This document shows positions 60,701 to 64,000 of a stretch of 64,000 nucleotides of DNA, piece by piece. Made by a program: the position numbers and the translations under genes. Under the pieces are notes generated by a model. It was not told the origin of the DNA, ran no database searches, and was given only the letters and a program-made list of their open reading frames with translations. Source of the stretch: URNF01 sp045638005 (GTDB taxonomy: Bacteria > Bacillota > Clostridia > Oscillospirales > Acutalibacteraceae); the NCBI GenBank assembly GCA_045638005.1, contig JAZUAN010000059.1:11250-75249 (forward strand), read 5' to 3'. The stretch's first letter is position 1. Each line of letters starts with the position of its first letter.

Positions 60701-61495
60701 GCGGCGGGGATCAAAGAACAAACCCTCCAAATGCTGCTGAGAGTTTTCAACAGTCAGCGGCTCGCCGGGACGCAGTTTGCGGTAGATCTCGAGGAGAGCT
60801 TCCTCGGTATTCTTGGTGGGATCCTTCTCGATGGTCGCGTGCAGACGCTCGTCATCGCCGAAGAACTCGATAAGCTGCGCATCGGTGGAAAGACCCATTG
60901 CACGGGCAAGACAGGTCACCGGCAGTTTGCGGTTTTTATCGATGCGCACATAGAACACATCGGAAGAGTCGGTTTCATACTCCAGCCACGCACCACGGTT
61001 GGGGATAACGGTGGAAGTAAACAGTTTCTTACCGGTGGTGTCATAGCTCATACCATAATATACACCGGGCGAACGCACCAGCTGCGAAACGATAACGCGC
61101 TCCGCACCGTTGATCACAAAGGTGCCGCTTTCGGTCATGAGCGGGAAATCACCCATGAACACTTCCGACTCCTTCACCTCGCCGGTTTCTTTGTTGAGCA
61201 GACGCACACGGACATGCAGCGCGGCAGCGTAGGTCACGTCGCGCTCCTTACATTCCGCCACCGTATATTTCGGTGTGTCGTCCAGACGGTAGTCGATGAA
61301 CTCCAGTACCAGGTTGTCGGTGTAGTCCGCGATAGCAGACATGTCACGGAAAACCTCTTTGAGTCCTTCTTCGAGGAACCACTTGTAGGAATTTTTCTGC
61401 ACTTCGATCAAGTTGGGCATATCCAGCACTTCATTGATCTTGGCAAAACTCATACGGGTCGTGTTTCCCAGTTGGACCGGTTTGATATTCACCAT
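57791..61495 (-). CDS. rpoB: DNA-directed RNA polymerase subunit beta
   Basis: Subunit of 1234 residues forming the rifampicin pocket (F-F-G-S-S-P-L-S-Q-F-M-D-Q-N-N region with S, Q and D as in sensitive enzymes, then H-K-R-R-L-S-A-L-G-P-G-G-L) and ending in a strongly acidic tail. ATG at 61495 is chosen; a GTG four codons earlier overlaps the AAAGGAG site. The consensus promoter at 61695-61723 shows that rpoB leads its own transcript here, without rplJL directly upstream. Confidence 0.98.
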   Translation of the reverse strand: MVNIKPVQLGNTTRMSFAKINEVLDMPNLIEVQKNSYKWFLEEGLKEVFRDMSAIADYTDNLVLEFIDYRLDDTPKYTVAECKERDVTYAAALHVRVRLLNKETGEVKESEVFMGDFPLMTESGTFVINGAERVIVSQLVRSPGVYYGMSYDTTGKKLFTSTVIPNRGAWLEYETDSSDVFYVRIDKNRKLPVTCLARAMGLSTDAQLIEFFGDDERLHATIEKDPTKNTEEALLEIYRKLRPGEPLTVENSQQHLEGLFFDPRRYDLSRVGRYKYNKKLGLSNRLSGHTLSRPIADPATGELLAEAGEVIDRARAMELEDAGVSQAFITVDEHGETTEVKIITNGMVDIKKYVDFDVAEYGIRERVCYRVLREILDTCGEDAEALKEAIRTRADELVPNHITVDDILASINYLHCLGHDIGTTDDIDHLGNRRIRSVGELLQNQFRIGFSRMERVIRERMTLQAQDMDVITPQALINIRPVVAAIKEFFGSSPLSQFMDQNNPLAEFTHKRRLSALGPGGLSRDRAGFEVRDVHYSHYGRMCPIETPEGPNIGLISYLATFARINEYGFVEAPFRKVDKATGAVTNEVVYMSADMEDDFIVAQANEPLDENGCFARPKVNARFRDEFLEVAPEKIDYMDVSPKMVVSVATAMIPFLENDDANRALMGSNMQRQAVPLLKTEAPIVGTGMEYKAGVDSGVCVLCKAAGTVTAVSADTVVVRRDDNGEEDTYKMIKFCRSNQGTCLNQRPVVEVGQHIDEHAVIADGPATAGGEIALGKNALIGFMTWEGYNYEDAVLINEKMVRDDVFTSIHIEEYEIESRDTKLGPEEITRDIPNVSEDARKDLDERGIIHIGAEVRSGDILVGKVTPKGETELTAEERLLRAIFGEKAREVRDTSLRVPHGEYGIIVDVKVFTRENCDELSPGVNMVVRCYIAQKRKISVGDKMAGRHGNKGVVSRILPSEDMPFLPDGTPLDIVLNPLGVPSRMNIGQVLEVHLGYAAAALGFKVMTPVFDGAHESDIRELLVQAGKREDGKTILYDGRTGEQFDNPVTVGYMYYLKLHHLVDDKIHARSTGPYSLVTQQPLGGKAQFGGQRFGEMEVWALEAYGAAYTLQEILTVKSDDVVGRVKTYESIVKGENVPQSGVPESFKVLVKELQSLGLDIKVLNKDHEEIDLKQTFSDDDDMPMIMSDDEAFYTVANENEMDGYDVADAEDVDSFGMDDEDEEVEAFDDED

Positions 61496-61694
61496 TGGCT
61501 TGACCACTCCTTTGTGTTTTATCCGCGGAAGTCCCGTTCCGCAGGAAAATACAGTATTTTACTTCAATCACGGCAACAGAGGAAATATCCGGTAAAATGC
61601 ACTTTTTGTGGCATTCCTCTTGCTTTTTTTCACATCATGTGCTATACTATTTTTGCAGGAAAGGGCACATGAACCCATGATTAAGCAGTTTACT

Positions 61695-61723
61695 ATTATA
61701 TACCGCCGATTTCAATTTGTCAA
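61695..61723 (-). promoter_or_regulatory. rpoBC promoter (perfect consensus)
   Basis: Minus strand TTGACA (61723-61718), 17 bp, TATAAT (61700-61695). About 195 bp before the rpoB start. Confidence 0.8.
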
Positions 61724-61820
61724 CCGTTTTTGGACGATTGGCTTTATTTTTTTGGTTTTTTTTGAATATTCTCTGAAAATCAAGCTTTTGGCACACTTTC
61801 AACCCCAAAAACAAGAAAAA

Positions 61821-61857
61821 GCTGCCGCGCGTTCCGAAAAGAGGAACACGCGGCAGC
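61821..61857 (-). terminator. ydcF terminator
   Basis: GCTGCCGCGTGTTCC and GGAACGCGCGGCAGC on the minus strand (15-bp stem with one G-T pair), followed by TTTTTC. Confidence 0.85.
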
Positions 61858-61870
61858 GTTGTTTTATTTA

Positions 61871-62644
61871 TCAATATCCTAACAGCCACATGCGACAGAT
61901 GCCGGCAAACTCTCTCACCCAATAGCAAAGAAACAAATACCACGGCGTTGAGCAGGTGGCGGTGCCGACAGGTTCGAGTGCTGCCTGCCTTGCATATTGC
62001 GCACAGCGAAATTGATGGAATTCCTGTGTTGCGATCACTACGCGGGTGGGCAGATTGTTCTGCTTGATGATCTCATAGGTGTATTGCATATTCTCCAGGG
62101 TGCTGGTAGACAGATCCTCTACGTAGATGCGTGCGGGTTGTATGCCCATTTGTATGAGATACTCCCGCATGACCGCCGCTTCGGCGCACGGCTCATCATC
62201 CCCTTGTCCTCCGCTAACCACACAGTTGACGGTGGGATGCTCTGTGAGATAATCAGCGGCGGCTACCAGTCTGCCGTATAGCATAAGTGAAGGACGTTCA
62301 CCGTTGATCTTTGCACCGGGCACCACCAACGTCACGTTCTCATCCGGTACTGTGCGCGTCGCATTTGCCACCATAATCACCGACACGGTGATAAACAGCA
62401 AAACCAATAGCAGCATGATACTACTGACCGCTATTGCTGTAATACGCACGCCGCGGCTACCGTGTAGGATATGTAAAACTGCATTTTCGGTTTTGACAGG
62501 AAATGCCACCGCAAGCAGGCCGCCTATACCGATTGCGACCGGCACAATCACACCGACATTGAGTATGCGGGCTATCAAAAAGGGCAGAATGCCCCATAAA
62601 AACAGTATGGCGGAAAGGAACGCTACCAGCATACGCCATTTCAT
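61871..62644 (-). CDS. YdcF/ElyC/SanA-family membrane protein
   Basis: A 257-residue protein with three to four N-terminal helices (to about residue 95) and an extracytoplasmic DUF218 domain: V-V-P-G-A-K-I, the V-V-S-G-G-Q-G-D-D-E motif, S-T-S-T-L-E-N and the F-H-Q-F-R-C motif. Family members influence envelope integrity and peptidoglycan precursor carriers; exact chemistry unknown. Sits between the serine operon and rpoB with its own terminator. Confidence 0.85.
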   Translation of the reverse strand: MKWRMLVAFLSAILFLWGILPFLIARILNVGVIVPVAIGIGGLLAVAFPVKTENAVLHILHGSRGVRITAIAVSSIMLLLVLLFITVSVIMVANATRTVPDENVTLVVPGAKINGERPSLMLYGRLVAAADYLTEHPTVNCVVSGGQGDDEPCAEAAVMREYLIQMGIQPARIYVEDLSTSTLENMQYTYEIIKQNNLPTRVVIATQEFHQFRCAQYARQAALEPVGTATCSTPWYLFLCYWVREFAGICRMWLLGY

Positions 62645-62669
62645 ACAACATCCTCCTCTTTTAGTTTGA

Positions 62670-62698
62670 AAAAGCCCCGCCGATGGCGAGGCTTTTGT
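62670..62698 (-). terminator. serA terminator
   Basis: Minus strand AAGCCTCGCC, loop ATC, GGCGGGGCTT (one mismatch), then TTTTC; 10 nt after the serA stop. Confidence 0.7.
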
Positions 62699-62707
62699 TC
62701 TTTTAAA

Positions 62708-63868
62708 TTAACCGATATGACGCACGCGGATAACACCGTCGATTGCCGCAATATGTGCGAGCGCGTCAGCAGAAGGCGCACCCTCCACATCCAGAATGGT
62801 ATACGCATAATCTTTCTTTGACTGGTTGATCATGGTAGAGATGTTGATACCCTCGTTGGACACAACAGCGCTGATCTGCGCCAGCATATTCGGGATGTTT
62901 TTGTGCAACACACAGATGCGGTTGTCGGTGGTACGAGGCGCTTTGATGTCGGGATAGTTGACCGAGTGGGTGATGTTACCGTTCTCGAGGTAATCACGCA
63001 GTTCGTCAGCCGCCATCACAGCGCAGTTGTCTTCGCTCTCGGGAGTGGAAGCACCCAAATGCGGAATAGCAACCACGTTTTCAACGCCCAGCATCTCTTC
63101 GGTCGGGAAATCGACCACGTAGCAAGCAACCTTGCCGCTCTCGAGCGCCGCCAGCATATCCGCGCTGTCCACCAGCGCATCGCGGGAGAAGTTCAGCACG
63201 CGAACGCCGTCCTTCATCTCCGCAAACGCGTCCGCATTGATCATGCCTTTGGTAGCAGGCATCAACGGCACGTGTACGGTGATGTAGTCACACTCTTTGT
63301 AGATGGTGTCCAGATCGTCCGCGCGATGCACCGAACGGGACAGATTCCAAGCGGCATTGACCGACAGATAGGGGTCGTAGCCATACACTTCCATGCCCAG
63401 AGCTTCGGCGGCGTTGGCAACCAACACACCGATCGCACCCAGACCGATAACGCCGAGTTTCTTACCGGTGATTTCGGGACCCGCGAAAGCGGATTTGCCT
63501 TTTTCCACCAGTTTGCCGACAGCGTCGCCTTCGCCTTTGAGGGTAGCCGCCCATTCGATAGCGGGCACCACTTTACGGGAAGCAAGGAACAGACCTGCGA
63601 GCACCAACTCTTTCACGGCGTTGGCATTGGCACCGGGGGTGTTGAACACCACGATACCTTTTTCCGCACAGGCGTCCACAGGAATGTTGTTGACACCGGC
63701 ACCTGCACGCGCGATAGCGTACAGAGTCTCGGGCATCTCCATTTCGTGCATCGAAGCGGAACGCACCATGACGCCGGCGGCATTTTCCATGCTGTCGGTC
63801 ACGGTATAGTTACCGCCCAAACGATCGGTACCGCAAGCGGCGATCTTATTCAGAGTACAAATATTCAT
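62708..63868 (-). CDS. serA: D-3-phosphoglycerate dehydrogenase
   Basis: First committed enzyme of serine synthesis, 386 residues. Substrate domain, NAD-binding Rossmann motif GVIGLGAIG (about 139-147), catalytic Arg/Glu/His set with I-P-H-L-G-A-S-T-P-E-S-E, and a C-terminal ACT domain (about 318-386) that may sense serine. This is the short form without the intervening allosteric domain. Lies 24 bp behind serC on the same strand; RBS GGGAG. Confidence 0.96.
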   Translation of the reverse strand: MNICTLNKIAACGTDRLGGNYTVTDSMENAAGVMVRSASMHEMEMPETLYAIARAGAGVNNIPVDACAEKGIVVFNTPGANANAVKELVLAGLFLASRKVVPAIEWAATLKGEGDAVGKLVEKGKSAFAGPEITGKKLGVIGLGAIGVLVANAAEALGMEVYGYDPYLSVNAAWNLSRSVHRADDLDTIYKECDYITVHVPLMPATKGMINADAFAEMKDGVRVLNFSRDALVDSADMLAALESGKVACYVVDFPTEEMLGVENVVAIPHLGASTPESEDNCAVMAADELRDYLENGNITHSVNYPDIKAPRTTDNRICVLHKNIPNMLAQISAVVSNEGINISTMINQSKKDYAYTILDVEGAPSADALAHIAAIDGVIRVRHIG

Positions 63869-63892
63869 AGTTAGTATCTCCCTTAGCAGAAA

Positions 63893-64000
63893 TTAGGCAT
63901 TGTTTTTTTCAAACTCAGCCATGAAAGCAACCAGCTTTTCCACGCCCTCAACCGGCATGGCATTGTAGATGGAAGCGCGCATGCCGCCCACGGAGCGATG
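63893..64000 (-). CDS. serC: Phosphoserine aminotransferase (C-terminal part, cut by window)
   Basis: The last 35 codons of a gene that continues beyond the window. The translation starts H-R-S-V-G-G-M-R-A-S-I-Y-N-A-M-P and ends F-E-K-N-N-A, the conserved C-terminus of SerC, which converts 3-phosphohydroxypyruvate to phosphoserine. Position directly upstream of serA on the same strand gives the usual serCA operon. Confidence 0.93.
   Translation of the reverse strand, partial: HRSVGGMRASIYNAMPVEGVEKLVAFMAEFEKNNA

Larger units (their letters stand above)
61496..61870. other. rpoB leader and spacer
   Basis: No gene. Holds the ydcF terminator (61821-61857), the rpoB promoter (61695-61723) and an rpoB leader of about 190 nt. 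The leader contains a GCGGAA/TTCCGC hairpin (61525-61542) close to the ribosome binding site. A TTGCTT-17-TATACT match on the plus strand (61619-61647) has no gene behind it and is probably chance. Confidence 0.6.

Noticed and set aside
61608..61925. Plus-strand 105-codon frame with a promoter-like TTGCTT-17-TATACT
   Set aside because: It overlaps the ydcF terminator and the end of ydcF, has low-complexity composition, and the opposite strand carries a perfect rpoB promoter.
1..64000. CRISPR array, prophage or insertion sequence
   Set aside because: No regular repeat-spacer pattern, no integrase, transposase or phage structural gene was seen in either strand.

Overview
The window looks like a chromosomal segment of a spore-forming, low-to-mid GC Clostridia, probably of the Oscillospirales/Ruminococcaceae group. 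Signs seen: a single-chain glycyl-tRNA synthetase, a DnaD/DnaI-type replication-loader pair, a SigH-like sigma factor, a PdaA-type spore-cortex deacetylase, a DUF1540 protein, a zinc-ribbon/PASTA pseudokinase, strong AAGGAGG ribosome binding sites and near-consensus SigA promoters. The taxonomic placement is an inference from gene content; no rRNA or complete tRNA gene is present.

Layout. 1-3030: an AT-rich accessory island with a type II restriction-modification pair, set among tRNA-3'-end-like and palindromic repeats. 3031-10995: housekeeping genes (zinc-ribbon protein, SigH-like factor, glyS, tadA, a CPBP protease, argS with its usual DUF1934 partner, DUF1540, pdaA). 11047-15015: a thiamine region with a TPP riboswitch and thiT, then a thiamine-precursor-type ABC importer. 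15211-17980: a fused pseudogene, then metY-metA. 18029-23038: hemW, a two-component system and an HtrA protease on the minus strand. 23251-28243: dnaD, a helicase loader, a PASTA pseudokinase and DUF1015. 28338-33355: a four-gene Gld-type ABC module. 33458-35603: a self-contained sortase operon (candidate substrate, class D sortase, membrane protein). 35633-38942: yebC and an ArsR/HMA/P-type ATPase metal-resistance operon. 38980-49397: mixed accessory and metabolic genes, including two decayed carbohydrate genes and pnuC behind a structured leader. 49472-61723 (minus): rpoB-rpoC-rpsL-rpsG-fusA-tuf. 61821-64000 (minus): a YdcF protein and the serC-serA serine operon, cut by the window edge.

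Most interesting points. (1) A three-gene operon encodes a secreted protein ending in an atypical IAKTG sorting signal, a class D sortase with its catalytic His, Cys and Arg, and a membrane protein, all joined by ATGA overlaps. (2) Two 42-43 residue genes share an MKK-x-Y-x-SP start and an IP-x-T end. Each sits alone with its own promoter and terminator, which suggests an unrecognised small-peptide family. (3) pnuC is preceded by a perfect-spacing promoter and a long hairpin ending in a T-run, a candidate unassigned riboswitch or attenuator. (4) Three sugar-metabolism loci are decayed, two of them by internal deletions that join N- and C-terminal parts, which points to ongoing loss of carbohydrate genes.

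The intact genes form coherent physiological blocks: translation and transcription, methionine synthesis through O-acetylhomoserine, serine synthesis, thiamine salvage, NAD precursor salvage, heavy-metal and manganese export, and envelope quality control.
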